A stretch of DNA of 64,000 bases from Gordonia polyisoprenivorans (GCF_017654315.1 NZ_CP072203.1:806001-870000), one strand, 5' to 3'. Shown: positions 18,483 to 29,026, counted from the first letter of the stretch. Notes: generated by a model not told the origin, from the letters alone. Numbers and translations are program-made.

Positions 18483-21400
18483 ATGGTGGTCGAGACCGGA
18501 GTGCAGCAGGCCCCCGACGACGAGAAGCAGCACGGATCGGTGCCGCCGGATCGGACAGCGGCCGAACGCCGTTCGGCGGATCTGCTCGACCAGATCCGGC
18601 ATCCCCGGGGTTTCGGGCACAACGCGCCACGGATCGCCGGCACCGTCGTGGGTGTCATGGCGGCAATTGCGTTGGCGTCGAGTATCTTTCCGTTCTTCCG
18701 GCATTGGATTCACGTACCTCGCGACTACGTCGACAACTACATCGTCGCGATGCCCGAGACGAGCTTCGCGTGGGCCTATGTGCTGGCGTTGGTGGCGATC
18801 GCGCTCGCCGCCCGCAAACGCATCGCCTGGTGGATCTGCGTCATCCTGCTGGTGCTGTTCATGCTCACCAACGCACTGCTGCTGATCCCGGCCATCGGCT
18901 CCGACCTGGATATGACCCGCACCGAGCGGATCAACACCGGGGTCGGGCTGGCGATACAGGTGGCCATCCTGTTCTTCCTGGTTCTCACGTTCCGGCAGTT
19001 CTACACCCGGGTCCGCCGCGCCGCGTTGCTCCGGGCGCTCGGTGTGCTGATCACCGGGCTGGTGGTCGCCACCATGCTGGGCTGGGGTCTGGTGGTGCTG
19101 GTGCCCGGCAGCCTGGAGTCGGGGGAGCGTCTGCCGTACGCCTTCAACCGCGTCGTCGCCTTCGCGACCATCGATCAGCGCACCTTCGACGGCCATCACA
19201 CCCACCCGTGGATCAACGGGTTGCTGGGACTGTTCGGAGCCGTCGCCCTGATTGCCGCCGCGATCGTGCTGTTCCGGTCGCAGCGGCTCAAATCGCTGAT
19301 GACCGCGGAGGACGAACGACTGATCCGCGCGCTCATCGACCGGTTCGGCGACGACGATTCGCTGGCCTACTTCTCCACCCGTCGCGACAAGGCCGTGGTG
19401 TTCTCGCTCGACGGTCGGGCGGCGATCACCTATCGCGTCGAACTCGGCGTCGGACTGGCCGGCGGTGATCCGATAGGCGACCCGGACTCGTGGTCGGGGG
19501 CGATCGCGGAGTTCCTGACCCTGTGCGAGCGGTACGGCTGGCATCCGGCGGCGATGGGTGCCAGCGAGCGTGGCGCCGAGGCCTACGACGCCGCCGGCTT
19601 CGGCACGCTCAACATCGGTGACGAGGCGATCATCCACACCCGCGACTTCACGCTGTCGGGACCGGCGATGAAGAGCGTGCGCCAGGCGGTCACCCGTAAC
19701 CGGCGGGCCGGGGTCACGGTACGAATCCGGCGGCACAGTGAATTGTCGGACGCACAGATGGCCGAGGCGGTTGCCCGCGCCGACGCGTGGCGCGACACCG
19801 ACGAGGAACGCGGCTTCGCGATGGCGCTCTCGCGTCTCGGTGATCCCGCCGACGGCAACTGCCTGCTCGTCGAGGCGATCCAGAACGAGGGCACCGACGA
19901 CGAGAAGGTCATCGGCCTGCTGTCCTTCGTCCCGTGGGGGCGGCGAGGGGTGTCGCTCGACCTGATGCGCCGCGACCGCAACGGCGTCAACGGCGTGGTG
20001 GAGACGATGGTCGTCGAGCTGTGCCAGCGTGCCGAACAGGTCGGCGTCACCGACATCTCCCTGAACTTCGCGACCTTCCGCGCCTTCTTCGAGCACGGCG
20101 GGCAGATCGGCGCCGGCCCGGTGATGCGGGCGAGCTACTCGGCATTGATGTTCGGCTCACGGTTCTTCCAGATGGAGTCGCTCTACCGCTCCAACGCGAA
20201 GTACCTGCCGGACTGGCAGCCGCGATACCTGTGCTTCGAGGACGCCCGCATGCTCCCGCGCGCGGGGCTGGCGAGCATCGTCACCGAGGGCTTCGTGCGC
20301 CTACCGCGCTTCGGCCGCAAGGAACAGTACGAAGCCGGCGAGCCCTCGGTGCCGCCGGGAATCGACGTCGATGCGCTCGTCGCGCAGTTCGCCGAGGAGG
20401 CCGATCAACAGGCGGTCACCGTGCATCGGCCCGAGCAGGTCCGGGTGCGGATGGCCAAGCTCGAACGGCTCGTCGCCGAGGGCTTCGACCCGTACCCGCC
20501 GGCCGACGCGCCCACCCACACCATCGCCGCGGCCCGGGAACTGCCGCAGGGCACCCAGGTCACCATCGCCGGCCGGATCACCCGGTTGCGCGACTTCGGC
20601 AAGGTGATCTTCGCCGACCTCCACGACTGGTCGGGACAGGTGCAGCTGCTCATCGAGGACTCCCGGATCATTCCGGGCACACCGGATTTCGGCTCCGACG
20701 TGGACCTCGGTGATCTCGTCGAGGTGCGTGGCATGCTCGGCGAGAGCCGCAAGGGCGAACTGTCGGTGCTGATCGACGCGTGGCGGATCAACGGCAAATG
20801 CCTGCGCCCGCTGCCCGACAAGTGGGCCGGTCTGACCGACCCGGAAGCCCGTGTGCGCCAACGCTATCTGGATCTGGCGACCAACGCCCGCAGCCGGGAC
20901 CTGCTCAAGACCCGCAGCGTCGTCGTCAAGGCGCTGCGCGACTTCCTCGCCGCACGCGACTTCCTGGAGGTGGAGACGCCGATCCTGCAGCGAATCCACG
21001 GCGGCGCCAACGCCACCCCGTTCCAGACGCACATCAACGCCTACAACCTCGATTTGTATCTGCGTATCGCACCCGAGCTGTATCTCAAGCGACTCTGTGT
21101 CGGTGGGGTGGAGAAGGTCTACGAGATCGGGCGGAACTTCCGCAACGAAGGCGTCGACTTCAGCCACAACCCCGAGTTCACCAGCCTCGAAGCCTATGAG
21201 GCGCACAGTGATTACCTGAAGATGCTCGATCTGACCCGGGAGATGATCCAGTTCGCCGCGACCGCGGCGCACGGTGAGCCGGTGATCTACCGGACCGGCG
21301 ACGACGGCACCGTCGAGCGCATCGACATCTCCGGCGACTGGCCGGTCAAGACCGTGCACGAGGTGGTCTCCGAGGGTGCCGGTGAGGAGATCGCACCGGA

Positions 21401-21884
21401 GACCAGCGCCGACGACCTGCGTCGGATCTGTGATCGGCTGGAGATCGCTCACCGCCCCGACTGGGATGCGGGGGCACTGGTGCTCGAACTGTACGAGCAC
21501 CTCGGTGAGGACCGCACGACGTTCCCGACGTTCTACATCGACTTCCCCACCTCGACCTCGCCGCTGACGCGTGCGCACCGCAGCCGCGCGGGCGTCGCCG
21601 AACGGTGGGATCTCGTCGCCTGGGGCGTCGAACTCGGCACCGCCTACACCGAACTCACCGATCCGGTCGAACAACGCAAACGGCTGACGGCGCAATCGAT
21701 CCTGGCCGCCGACGGCGATCCGGAGGCGATGGAACTCGACGAGGACTTCCTCGAGGCACTCGAATACGCGATGCCGCCCACCGGCGGGCTCGGTGTCGGC
21801 GTCGACCGCGTCGTCATGCTGATCACCGGCCAGTCGATCCGCGAATCGCTGCCGTTCCCGTTGGTCAAGCCCGACGAGGGGTGA
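18483..21884 (+). CDS. lysX: bifunctional lysylphosphatidylglycerol synthetase / lysyl-tRNA synthetase
   Basis: This 1133-residue fusion is typical of mycolata. Residues 1-270 carry about six or seven membrane helices (MprF-like flippase part). Residues 270-620 are the DUF2156 lysyltransferase that puts lysine from Lys-tRNA onto phosphatidylglycerol. From about 650 the LysRS follows: an OB-fold ([20 protein letters not shown]) and a class II core from about 790 with [32 protein letters not shown] and the C-terminal [13 protein letters not shown] motif. The product lowers envelope charge and protects against cationic peptides. The length is close to M. tuberculosis LysX. Confidence 0.96.
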   Translation: MVVETGVQQAPDDEKQHGSVPPDRTAAERRSADLLDQIRHPRGFGHNAPRIAGTVVGVMAAIALASSIFPFFRHWIHVPRDYVDNYIVAMPETSFAWAYVLALVAIALAARKRIAWWICVILLVLFMLTNALLLIPAIGSDLDMTRTERINTGVGLAIQVAILFFLVLTFRQFYTRVRRAALLRALGVLITGLVVATMLGWGLVVLVPGSLESGERLPYAFNRVVAFATIDQRTFDGHHTHPWINGLLGLFGAVALIAAAIVLFRSQRLKSLMTAEDERLIRALIDRFGDDDSLAYFSTRRDKAVVFSLDGRAAITYRVELGVGLAGGDPIGDPDSWSGAIAEFLTLCERYGWHPAAMGASERGAEAYDAAGFGTLNIGDEAIIHTRDFTLSGPAMKSVRQAVTRNRRAGVTVRIRRHSELSDAQMAEAVARADAWRDTDEERGFAMALSRLGDPADGNCLLVEAIQNEGTDDEKVIGLLSFVPWGRRGVSLDLMRRDRNGVNGVVETMVVELCQRAEQVGVTDISLNFATFRAFFEHGGQIGAGPVMRASYSALMFGSRFFQMESLYRSNAKYLPDWQPRYLCFEDARMLPRAGLASIVTEGFVRLPRFGRKEQYEAGEPSVPPGIDVDALVAQFAEEADQQAVTVHRPEQVRVRMAKLERLVAEGFDPYPPADAPTHTIAAARELPQGTQVTIAGRITRLRDFGKVIFADLHDWSGQVQLLIEDSRIIPGTPDFGSDVDLGDLVEVRGMLGESRKGELSVLIDAWRINGKCLRPLPDKWAGLTDPEARVRQRYLDLATNARSRDLLKTRSVVVKALRDFLAARDFLEVETPILQRIHGGANATPFQTHINAYNLDLYLRIAPELYLKRLCVGGVEKVYEIGRNFRNEGVDFSHNPEFTSLEAYEAHSDYLKMLDLTREMIQFAATAAHGEPVIYRTGDDGTVERIDISGDWPVKTVHEVVSEGAGEEIAPETSADDLRRICDRLEIAHRPDWDAGALVLELYEHLGEDRTTFPTFYIDFPTSTSPLTRAHRSRAGVAERWDLVAWGVELGTAYTELTDPVEQRKRLTAQSILAADGDPEAMELDEDFLEALEYAMPPTGGLGVGVDRVVMLITGQSIRESLPFPLVKPDEG

Positions 21885-21896
21885 CCGTCGCCGACG

Positions 21897-22020
21897 GCGC
21901 TCGTCTCGACGCCGAGAGCGCCTGTTTTGTCGCCGACAGCGCTCGTTTCGACGCCGAGAGCGCTTGAGGACGCGTCTCGAAGGCGCTGCCGGCGAGGTGA
22001 AGGGCGCTGTCGGCTAGGCA
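21897..22020. repeat. second locus of the 21-bp repeat, with inverted and direct units
   Basis: Four units in reverse orientation have their GCGC ends at 21897-21900, 21918-21921, 21939-21942 and 21960-21963, exactly 21 bp apart. Two direct units follow at 21983 and 22004, again 21 bp apart. They match the unit of the 9670-9880 array. The inverted units give foldback hairpins such as GGCGCTC with GAGCGCC just after the lysX stop. These might serve as a terminator. Confidence 0.85.
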
Positions 22021-22051
22021 GGGGTCATTACCTGTTGGTTGCGGTTACACC

Positions 22052-22057
22052 TATGCT
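22052..22057 (+). promoter_or_regulatory. -10 hexamer TATGCT, leaderless rraA
   Basis: TATGCT is followed by 7 nt and the ATG at 22065, with no ribosome site between. Confidence 0.5.
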
Positions 22058-22064
22058 GGTCGGC

Positions 22065-22550
22065 ATGAGTGAGCTCACCTTCACCCCGACCGCCGACCTG
22101 GTCGACGAGATCGGTGCCGATGTCCGTAGCTGCGACGTCCAGTTCACCCAGTACGGCGGCGTGCGCGAGTTCGTCGGCCGTGTGAGCACCGTGCGCTGCT
22201 TCCAGGACAACGCCCTGCTCAAGTCGGTGCTCGGCGAATCCAACCCCGGTGGTGTCCTCGTCGTCGACGGCGACGCGTCGGTGCACACCGCACTGGTCGG
22301 CGACCTGATCGCCGAACTCGGCCGGTCCAACGGTTGGGCCGGCGTCATCGTCAACGGCGCGATCCGCGACGCGAAAACGATTGGCGGTATGCAGATCGGG
22401 GTGAAGGCACTGGGCACCAACCCGCGCAAGTCCACCAAGACCGGTGCAGGTGAGCGCGACGTGCCCATCGACCTCGGCGGCATCACCTTCGTCCCCGGCG
22501 ACACCCTCTACTCCGACGACGACGGCATCGTGCTCGTCGCCGCCGTCTGA
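22065..22550 (+). CDS. rraA: RraA family protein (ribonuclease activity regulator type)
   Basis: This 161-residue protein matches Rra[21 protein letters not shown] at the start, then [40 protein letters not shown] and a C-terminal [17 protein letters not shown]. coli RraA binds RNase E and inhibits it. Many homologues instead look like aldolases (HMG/CHA type), and actinobacterial members are poorly tested. GDxxxHTALxGDL and NGxxRD match the conserved fold core. A leaderless start at 22065 is likely. gabD2 follows 44 nt downstream with its own ribosome site, so an operon is possible. Confidence 0.88.
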   Translation: MSELTFTPTADLVDEIGADVRSCDVQFTQYGGVREFVGRVSTVRCFQDNALLKSVLGESNPGGVLVVDGDASVHTALVGDLIAELGRSNGWAGVIVNGAIRDAKTIGGMQIGVKALGTNPRKSTKTGAGERDVPIDLGGITFVPGDTLYSDDDGIVLVAAV

Positions 22551-22594
22551 CCGGCACACCCATCTCCCGATCGCTGACGAGGAGCGCACAGATC

Positions 22595-24148
22595 ATGGCC
22601 CGACCCACTCCCGAATACTTCGCCCGCCTCGGTGCGCTCGTCGCCATCGACAACGCCGCCGACCGGCCCACCCGCCCGGTCCTCGAGGCGTTCAGCGGTG
22701 TCGAGATGGCCACCATCCCGGTCGGCACCGCCGCCGATCTGGAGACCGCGGTCGCCCGCGCCCGCGTCGCCCAGGAGGGCTGGGCCGCCCGCAGCCCGCA
22801 GGAGCGCGCCAAGGTCCTCGACAAATTCTCCGAACTGGTGCACCGCAACGCGGCGTCGCTGATGGACATCGCGCAGGCCGAGACCGGCAAGGCGCGCGTC
22901 TACGCCCAGGAAGAGGTCATCGACGTCGCGCTGACCGCGCGGCACTACGCCACCGCGGGCCCCAAGATGCTCGCCGACCGCAAGGTCAAGGGCATCATCC
23001 CGGGCGCGACGAGTGTGCGGGTGCGTTATCAGCCCAAGGGCGTCGTCGGCGTGATCAGCCCGTGGAACTATCCGCTGACCCTCGCCGTCTCCGACGCCGT
23101 GGCCGCGCTGCTCGCCGGCAACGGCGTGGTCATCAAACCCGACAGCCAGACCCCGTACTGTGCGCTGGCCCTGGCCGAACTGCTCTACGAGGCGGGCCTG
23201 CCCGCCGAGTTGTTCGCAGTCGTTCCAGGCCCGGGAAGTGTTGTCGGACAAGCGATCGTCGCCACCACCGACTACGTCATGTTCACCGGCTCGTCGGCCA
23301 CCGGCGCCACGCTCGCCGAGCAGGCCGGCCGCCGTCTGATCGGCTTCTCCGCCGAACTCGGCGGCAAGAACCCGATGATCGTCACCGCGGGCGCCGACAT
23401 CGACCGCGCCGTCGAGGGCGCCGCCCGCGCCTGCTACTCGAACTCCGGGCAGTTGTGCATCTCCATCGAGCGCCTCTACGTCGACTCGATCATCGCCGAC
23501 GAGTTCATCGAGAAGTTCGGTGCATTCGTCCGCGGCATGCGCCTGGGCGCCACCTACGACTTCAGTGCCGACATGGGCTCGCTCGCCTCGGCCGCCCAGG
23601 TCGACACCGCCCAGGCGCACGTCGACGACGCAGTGGCCAAGGGCGCCACGGTGATCGCGGGCGGCAAGCGCCGCGCCGACCTGGGACCGTTCTTCTTTGA
23701 GCCGACCGTGCTCACCGGAGTCACCGATGCGATGGAGTGCTTCGCCAACGAGACCTTCGGTCCGGTGGTGTCGGTGTACCCGGTCGACTCGATCGACGAG
23801 GCCATCAAACTCGCCAACGACACCGACTACGGACTCAACGCCAGCGTGTGGGCGGGCAGCAGTGACGAGGCCCAGCGGATCGCCGAGAAGCTGCGGGCCG
23901 GCACGGTCAACATCAACGAGGGCTATGCCGCGGCGTGGGCGTCGACAGCAGCTCCGATGGGCGGCATGGGCATCTCCGGCGTCGGGCGCCGGCACGGCGA
24001 GGAGGGCCTGCTCAAATACACCGAGCCGCAGACGATCGCCGAGCAGCGGTTCATCGGCATCGATCGCGCACCCGGCATCCCGCAGGGCCTCTATCGCGCG
24101 GCGACGCCGTTCGCGATGCGCGCGCTGAAGTATCTGCCCGGTCGCTGA
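22595..24148 (+). CDS. gabD2: succinate-semialdehyde dehydrogenase, GabD2 type
   Basis: This 517-residue aldehyde dehydrogenase has the NAD(P) motif FTGSSATGATLAEQ, the catalytic Glu in FSAELGGKNP and the catalytic Cys in NSGQLCISIERLYV near residue 290. The sequence and length correspond to mycobacterial GabD2, which oxidises succinic semialdehyde to succinate and helps link 2-oxoglutarate to the TCA cycle. Its role ties loosely to the glutamate synthase operon nearby. GAGGAG upstream supports the ATG at 22595. It follows rraA closely. Confidence 0.93.
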   Translation: MARPTPEYFARLGALVAIDNAADRPTRPVLEAFSGVEMATIPVGTAADLETAVARARVAQEGWAARSPQERAKVLDKFSELVHRNAASLMDIAQAETGKARVYAQEEVIDVALTARHYATAGPKMLADRKVKGIIPGATSVRVRYQPKGVVGVISPWNYPLTLAVSDAVAALLAGNGVVIKPDSQTPYCALALAELLYEAGLPAELFAVVPGPGSVVGQAIVATTDYVMFTGSSATGATLAEQAGRRLIGFSAELGGKNPMIVTAGADIDRAVEGAARACYSNSGQLCISIERLYVDSIIADEFIEKFGAFVRGMRLGATYDFSADMGSLASAAQVDTAQAHVDDAVAKGATVIAGGKRRADLGPFFFEPTVLTGVTDAMECFANETFGPVVSVYPVDSIDEAIKLANDTDYGLNASVWAGSSDEAQRIAEKLRAGTVNINEGYAAAWASTAAPMGGMGISGVGRRHGEEGLLKYTEPQTIAEQRFIGIDRAPGIPQGLYRAATPFAMRALKYLPGR

Positions 24149-24240
24149 CCGCGTTCTCGAGCACTCGAATACCGACGGTTCCAGCCCCTTCCGGCCCCTC
24201 CGGGACCTGAAATCCCCTGATCAGCCGACACGCGCGCAGC

Positions 24241-25464
24241 GTGCGAATCCGGTTGGATGCAAGAGTGTTCGCGAGTGTGCGCCGACGTTCCGGCGTCTGG
24301 CTGGTCGTGCTGATCGCCGTCGTGGTCGGGGTGGTGGCGGCCTCGTCGGCGTCGTCGTCGACGACGGCTGCACCGGTCGCGCGGGTCGTGCCCGGGCCCA
24401 TGGTTGCCACGCCCCCGACGCCCCGTGCCCAGCAGCTCGTGCTGAGTTTCACCGGTGACAACATCCTGGGCACCGACGACAAGTTCTCCACGGCGACGTC
24501 GTTGCCGACGGTGTGGGCGGACAACGGGCGGCGGCCGGACTACTTCTTCCAGAACGTCAAAGCGCTGTTCGACGCGGACGACCCGACCGTCGCCAACTTC
24601 GAGGTGGCACTCACGCGCCGCGGCACCCAGCGCTACAAGGGGGAGGGCGAGGTCTATCACTTCCATGGCGATCCGGCGCTCGCGGCGACTCTGCCCGCGG
24701 GCGGGATCGACGTGGTGACCGTCGCCAACAATCACACCTTCGATTACGGCCAGGTCGGTTTCGACGACACGCTCGCCGCGCTCCGGGGTGTCGGTGTCGG
24801 GTACTTCGGCACCGGTGACGAGAGCGAGGGGTCGGGGTACGACCTGGACAACCTGACCATGATCAAGGGCGTGACGTTCGGCTTCGTCGGGTATCAGGCG
24901 TGGACCGACAGTGTGCAGATGCGTCGAAAGCTGGTGTCGGACATCAAGTCCCTGCGAGCCCGCGGCGCCGACGTGGTGATCCCGTTCATGCATTGGGGCA
25001 TCGAGAGCGAACACGAACCGTACGGCGTGCAGACCGAGCTCGCCCATCTCGCGATCGACGCGGGCGCCGACCTCGTCGTCGGAACCCATCCCCACGTCAT
25101 CCAGTCCATGGAGATCTATCGGGGCAAGCTGATCGCGTATTCGTTCGGCAACTTCGCGTTCGGTGGCAACAGCAGCCCCACCGACAAACGCACCTTCATC
25201 CTGCAAACCCGCTTCGACATGGCCGGTACCGCGGTGCGCGGCGTCGATTTCCGGGTGATCCCGACGCGGGTGTCACGCACCGAGTCGTACAACGACTACG
25301 TCCCGACGCCGTACCCGCCGGCGCAGTCGGCCCAGGTCCTGACGTTCATCAACGGGCTCTCCCCGACCCTGAACGGTCGCGCCGCCAACGCGTTCGTGCC
25401 GGTGGTCCCGAACCCCGTCCGAACGACTCCGGCACGGCCGAGCGGGGTCGACGGGCCGGGCTGA
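24241..25464 (+). CDS. CapA family protein (poly-gamma-glutamate/capsule-type metallophosphatase fold)
   Basis: This 407-residue protein has an N-terminal membrane anchor or signal (VWLVVLIAVVVGVVAASSAS). The PGA_cap metallophosphatase-like domain follows: LSFTGDNILGTDD, NFEVALTRRGTQ, VVTVANNHTFDYGQVGFDDT, PFMHWGIESEHEP and VVGTHPHVIQSME. The GD, NNHxxDxG and GxHPHVxQ motifs are the conserved metal-site blocks. Family members synthesise or degrade poly-gamma-glutamate or related capsules at the envelope. The start is a GTG with no clear ribosome site. It is convergent with the Rv1733c-like gene, with 3 nt between stops. Confidence 0.88.
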   Translation: MRIRLDARVFASVRRRSGVWLVVLIAVVVGVVAASSASSSTTAAPVARVVPGPMVATPPTPRAQQLVLSFTGDNILGTDDKFSTATSLPTVWADNGRRPDYFFQNVKALFDADDPTVANFEVALTRRGTQRYKGEGEVYHFHGDPALAATLPAGGIDVVTVANNHTFDYGQVGFDDTLAALRGVGVGYFGTGDESEGSGYDLDNLTMIKGVTFGFVGYQAWTDSVQMRRKLVSDIKSLRARGADVVIPFMHWGIESEHEPYGVQTELAHLAIDAGADLVVGTHPHVIQSMEIYRGKLIAYSFGNFAFGGNSSPTDKRTFILQTRFDMAGTAVRGVDFRVIPTRVSRTESYNDYVPTPYPPAQSAQVLTFINGLSPTLNGRAANAFVPVVPNPVRTTPARPSGVDGPG

Positions 25465-25467
25465 GGT

Positions 25468-26034
25468 TCAGCGCGACGCCCAGCCGTTGGCGTTGCCCGC
25501 CTGCGACCACTCGCGGTCCCACAGGACGTCGTGGGCGCGTGCGACCCGGCGTCGGACCATGGTGACGCCACTCAGTACCAGCGCGAACATCGCACACCAC
25601 GCCAGCACACCCACCCACACCGCGCCCAGAACGCGTTCGGTGGGGCCGGGGTGATCCTGGAGCCGGGTGCCGTCCGGAGTGGTCCACGCCGGGGTGGTGG
25701 AGCCGTCCTTGGTGCCGCGGGGCACCGACGTCGAATCGGTGTGCACGCCCGAAGAAGTGCGCCACGAGACGGTGGCGGTGGTCTCGACGGCGGTCGGATC
25801 GGAGTCGGAGACGCTGACGACCGTGGCGGAGATGGGGATCGCGGCGTCGGCGCGGTCGGTGACCGAGCGATAGGTGGCATCGGCCGCCCACACGCTCAGT
25901 GGGATCGCCAGGAGAAGGATCATGACGGACGTGACGACCGCGGTGGCGATCATCCGATCGCCGCGCCGCATCAACGGATTGTGGGACCACGGTAGATACG
26001 CGGCCCCCCGCCGATACGACATCCGGTTGTCCAT
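25468..26034 (-). CDS. Rv1733c-like two-helix membrane protein
   Basis: This 188-residue protein has one transmembrane segment near residue 35 (MIATAVVTSVMILLLAIPLS) and a second near 145 (VWVGVLAWCAMFALVLSGVT), separated by an exported loop of about 90 residues. The layout and the PLMRRGDRMIA start match the mycobacterial Rv1733c-type family, of unknown function. GAGGT 6 nt upstream fits the second of two adjacent ATGs (26034). It is divergent from the GT39 gene across a 303-bp region. Confidence 0.78.
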   Translation of the reverse strand: MDNRMSYRRGAAYLPWSHNPLMRRGDRMIATAVVTSVMILLLAIPLSVWAADATYRSVTDRADAAIPISATVVSVSDSDPTAVETTATVSWRTSSGVHTDSTSVPRGTKDGSTTPAWTTPDGTRLQDHPGPTERVLGAVWVGVLAWCAMFALVLSGVTMVRRRVARAHDVLWDREWSQAGNANGWASR

Positions 26035-26337
26035 CATTACCTCGCGATCGCGAACACATTCACGTTCCACAATTCGCTTCGGTAACGGTTTTGACAAACG
26101 CGAAAGCCCAGGTAACAGGGAAGTGTGAGTAATCCAACACCGCGCACACGCTCACAGGCTTCTCCCAGTCGTCGTCCAGTCGGGCTGGAGAACCGGACAT
26201 CATTCTTGAACCCGATGCAGTGCACCGCATGAACGAGGCCAGTGCACTGGCGGGGCGGATCGCCCGGCGTACGTCCACCCCGGCAACACACGCAGTGAGC
26301 AACGCCGAGACGTGAAGGTCTCGCGACAGGAGGAATG
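26035..26337. other. intergenic region with divergent promoters
   Basis: No gene is supported in this 303-bp stretch. TCGCGATCGCGA (26042-26053) is a perfect 12-bp palindrome just upstream of the Rv1733c-like start. TTGACA at 26091-26096 with TAACAG 16 nt later is a candidate promoter reading toward the GT39 gene. Confidence 0.5.
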
Positions 26338-28410
26338 ATGACCGCAATTCTGGATCGGCCGAGTTCGTCGCCGCCATCCGACGACGCCGCCCCGCCGAGC
26401 CATCGGCGCAGCGGGCGACCGATGCCGTGGAGCAAGCTGAGCCTGACCGGCCTGTTGACCGTCACCGGCGTTCTCTATCTGTGGAACCTCTCGGCCAGCG
26501 GCTACGCCAACACCTTCTACGCCGCGGCGGCCTGGGCGGGGTCGCAGAGCTGGCGTGCCTGGTTCTTCGGCGCGCTGGATCCATCGAGCTTCATCACCGT
26601 CGACAAGCCGCCGGCCTCGCTGTGGGTGACCGGGTTGTCGGTGCGGATCTTCGGGATGAACTCCTGGGCGGTGCTTGCCCCGCAGGCGATCATGGGCGTC
26701 GCGGCGGTCGCGTTGATGTACGCGACGATGCGCCGCGTCATCGCCGATCCCCGCCAGGGCACCGCGGCCGGCCTCATCGCCGGCGCCGTTCTGGCGTTCA
26801 CCCCGGCAGCCGCTCTGATGTTCCGCTTCAACAACCCCGACGCGCTGCTGGTGCTGTTGATGGTGGCCGCGGCCTACTGCACGGCGCGGGCGATCGCGAC
26901 CAACTCGGGCCGCTGGCTGGCCCTGGTTGGTGTCGCGCTGGGCTTCGCGTTCCTCACCAAGATGATGCAGGGCCTGCTGGTGCTGCCGGCATTCGCGCTG
27001 GCCTACCTGCTGTTCGCGAACAACGGCTGGCTCAAGCGGATCGGGCAGCTCCTGCTCGCCGCGGTGGCGCTGGTGGTGTCGGCGGGCTGGTTCGTGCTGG
27101 TCACGATCCTCGTCCCGGCGAGCTCGCGGCCCTACATCGGGGGTTCCACCGACAACTCGTTCATGAATCTGGTGCTCGGCTACAACGGGCTGGGTCGCAT
27201 CAGTGGCGGTAACGGCCCGGGCGGCGGCGGTGGCCCCGGTGGCGGGCAGGCCGGTGGCTCCTTCGGCGGTTCGACGGGTCTGAATCGACTGTTCGGCTCG
27301 GAGATGGGCAACGAGATCTCCTGGCTGTTGCCGGTGGCGCTGTTCGTGGTGGCCTTCGGGGTGTACCTGATGATCCGCAGCTTCCCGATCTTCAACTACC
27401 GCAACGGTGTTGCCCGCGTCGAGTCCGGCGCCATCGTCACCTGGGGTGGCTGGCTGCTGGTGACCGGGATGATCTTCAGCTACATGAGCGGCACCATCCA
27501 CCCGTACTACACGGTGGCGCTGGCCCCGGCGATCGGCGCGCTGGTCGGTCTGGGATCGGTGTTCGCGTGGCGGCGGCGGGCGCACTGGGACGGACGCATC
27601 GCGATGGCCGCCATGATCGGGCTGGCCGCATGGTGGGCCATCGTGCTGCTCAATCGCAACGACTGGGGTCCGGTCTGGTGCCGGTGGCTGATCGGTGTGG
27701 TGGCCGTCGTCGCCGTGATCGGTGTGATCGCCGGAAGCGTGCTGGGCCTGAAGAAGGTCGTGGCCGCCTCGGTGCTGGCCGGTGCACTCGCCGGATTCGG
27801 TGGTACCGCAGCCTTCTCGATCGCGACCGCGGCCACCGCACACACCGGGTCGATCCCGACCGCGGTGCAGACCTCCTCGGCCGGTGGCGGTATGGGCGGA
27901 CCCGGTGGCATGGGTGGCTTCGGCGGACAAGGTGGGCAGCACGGCTCGACGCAGGGTACCCAGGGGACCCCGCCGTCGGGGACCACGTCCCAGAACGGTT
28001 CGGCCCAAAACGGTTCGGCCCAAAACGGTTCGGCCCAGAACGGTTCGGATCAGCAGGGACGACGTGGCGGTGGCATGGGTGGTTTCGGTGGCGACGTCTC
28101 GTCGAACAGCGATCTGGTCAAGCTGCTGCAGTCCACCAACACCACCTGGGCGGCGGCGACCAACGGATCGCAGTCGGCGTCGGGGATCGAGATCGCGACC
28201 GGCAAGTCGGTGATGGCCATCGGCGGCTGGAGCAACGACCCCGCGCCCACGCTCGACGAATTCAAGAAGATGGTGTCGGAGGGCAAGATCGCCTACTACA
28301 TCGGCGGATCGGGCGGCGGTCCCGGCGGTAATTCGGAGATCTCGACCTGGGTGTCGCAGAACTTCACCGCGATGACAGTCGGCGGGCAGACGGTGTACAA
28401 GCTGATCTGA
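26338..28410 (+). CDS. GT39-type membrane glycosyltransferase (ArnT/PMT-like)
   Basis: This 690-residue polytopic enzyme has the GT39/GT-C opening: ASGYANTFYAAAAWAGSQSW, then the DKPPASLWV motif in the first loop and GFAFLTKMMQGLLVLPAFAL. Such enzymes move a sugar from a polyprenyl phosphate to protein or glycolipid outside the membrane. Two Gly-rich low-complexity loops occur, one near residue 290 and one near 525. The second runs into four 15-bp DNA repeats (27991-28050) coding NGSAQ units. AGGAGG upstream best fits the second of two adjacent ATGs. The acceptor is unknown. Confidence 0.88.
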   Translation: MTAILDRPSSSPPSDDAAPPSHRRSGRPMPWSKLSLTGLLTVTGVLYLWNLSASGYANTFYAAAAWAGSQSWRAWFFGALDPSSFITVDKPPASLWVTGLSVRIFGMNSWAVLAPQAIMGVAAVALMYATMRRVIADPRQGTAAGLIAGAVLAFTPAAALMFRFNNPDALLVLLMVAAAYCTARAIATNSGRWLALVGVALGFAFLTKMMQGLLVLPAFALAYLLFANNGWLKRIGQLLLAAVALVVSAGWFVLVTILVPASSRPYIGGSTDNSFMNLVLGYNGLGRISGGNGPGGGGGPGGGQAGGSFGGSTGLNRLFGSEMGNEISWLLPVALFVVAFGVYLMIRSFPIFNYRNGVARVESGAIVTWGGWLLVTGMIFSYMSGTIHPYYTVALAPAIGALVGLGSVFAWRRRAHWDGRIAMAAMIGLAAWWAIVLLNRNDWGPVWCRWLIGVVAVVAVIGVIAGSVLGLKKVVAASVLAGALAGFGGTAAFSIATAATAHTGSIPTAVQTSSAGGGMGGPGGMGGFGGQGGQHGSTQGTQGTPPSGTTSQNGSAQNGSAQNGSAQNGSDQQGRRGGGMGGFGGDVSSNSDLVKLLQSTNTTWAAATNGSQSASGIEIATGKSVMAIGGWSNDPAPTLDEFKKMVSEGKIAYYIGGSGGGPGGNSEISTWVSQNFTAMTVGGQTVYKLI

Positions 28411-28438
28411 CCGCTCGGTCTGATCACGCCCGCCAGAC

Positions 28439-28475
28439 CACGGCAGCCTCGACCGAATCGGTCGCGGCTGCCGTG
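28439..28475. terminator. bidirectional hairpin terminator
   Basis: CACGGCAGCC (28439-28448) pairs perfectly with GGCTGCCGTG (28466-28475). The inner CGACCG/CGGTCG extends the stem to a 3-nt loop with one mismatch. It sits between the convergent GT39 and DUF3224 genes. Confidence 0.75.
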
Positions 28476-28497
28476 CTGGTGGGCCCGGGTGGATTGC

Positions 28498-28956
28498 TCA
28501 TTCCATCGTGTAGTGAAAGGTGATCGGGTAGCCGTCGTCGCTGTGGCCGGCCAGGTCGATCTCGGCGTGTCCGCGCATGGCTGCCAGACCGCCGGTGCCG
28601 AGGCCCTCGACGATCTCGACCGTCTCGTGCACGCCGGTGGCGTTGTGGAAACCGTTGTGCCGCAGCACGAGACTGCCCTCGTGGCCATCGATCGAACCCT
28701 CGAACGCCTCGAAGCCCGCAGTCGGGGCGTCGGCGCCCTCGATGTAGGTGAGCAGGTAGGCGAGGGTGCCCGTGCCCGTGACGTCACCCTGGTAGGAGTA
28801 GGCGACGTCGGCGCGGCTGAACCCCCGCGCCGGGTAGGTGACGCCGCTGATCTCGACGGTGCGGTCGTCGGTGGTGTAGATCTTCTCCTCGTTCCACGAG
28901 GTGACCTGGAATGTGGCTGTGACGGAGTTTGTCCGGGACGTCGATGAGGTGCTCAT
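28498..28956 (-). CDS. DUF3224 domain-containing protein
   Basis: This 152-residue soluble protein has the DUF3224 pattern: ATFQVTSWNEEKIYT, FSRADVAYSYQGDVTGTGTL, FEGSIDGHEGSLVLRHNG and RGHAEIDLAGHSDDGYPITF. The fold resembles an allene-oxide-cyclase-like or lipocalin-like beta barrel, and the function is unknown. It is divergent from an AraC-type regulator whose start lies 70 bp away, and that regulator probably controls it. Confidence 0.85.
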   Translation of the reverse strand: MSTSSTSRTNSVTATFQVTSWNEEKIYTTDDRTVEISGVTYPARGFSRADVAYSYQGDVTGTGTLAYLLTYIEGADAPTAGFEAFEGSIDGHEGSLVLRHNGFHNATGVHETVEIVEGLGTGGLAAMRGHAEIDLAGHSDDGYPITFHYTME

Positions 28957-29026
28957 GGCTCCAGGGTGCGGTTGGGGTGCGGGTGTGGTCTTGTACAAAC
29001 GCGACATCGGATCGACACTGGTTGTG

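Noticed and set aside
18419..18484. Longer S4 protein starting at 18484
   Set aside because: It would overlap the lysX start codon and -10 region head to head, and AGGA before GTG 18418 gives a better start.
26200..28023. 607-codon frame antisense to the GT39 gene
   Set aside because: It is a low-complexity Arg/His/Gln product and a typical GC shadow of a membrane protein gene.
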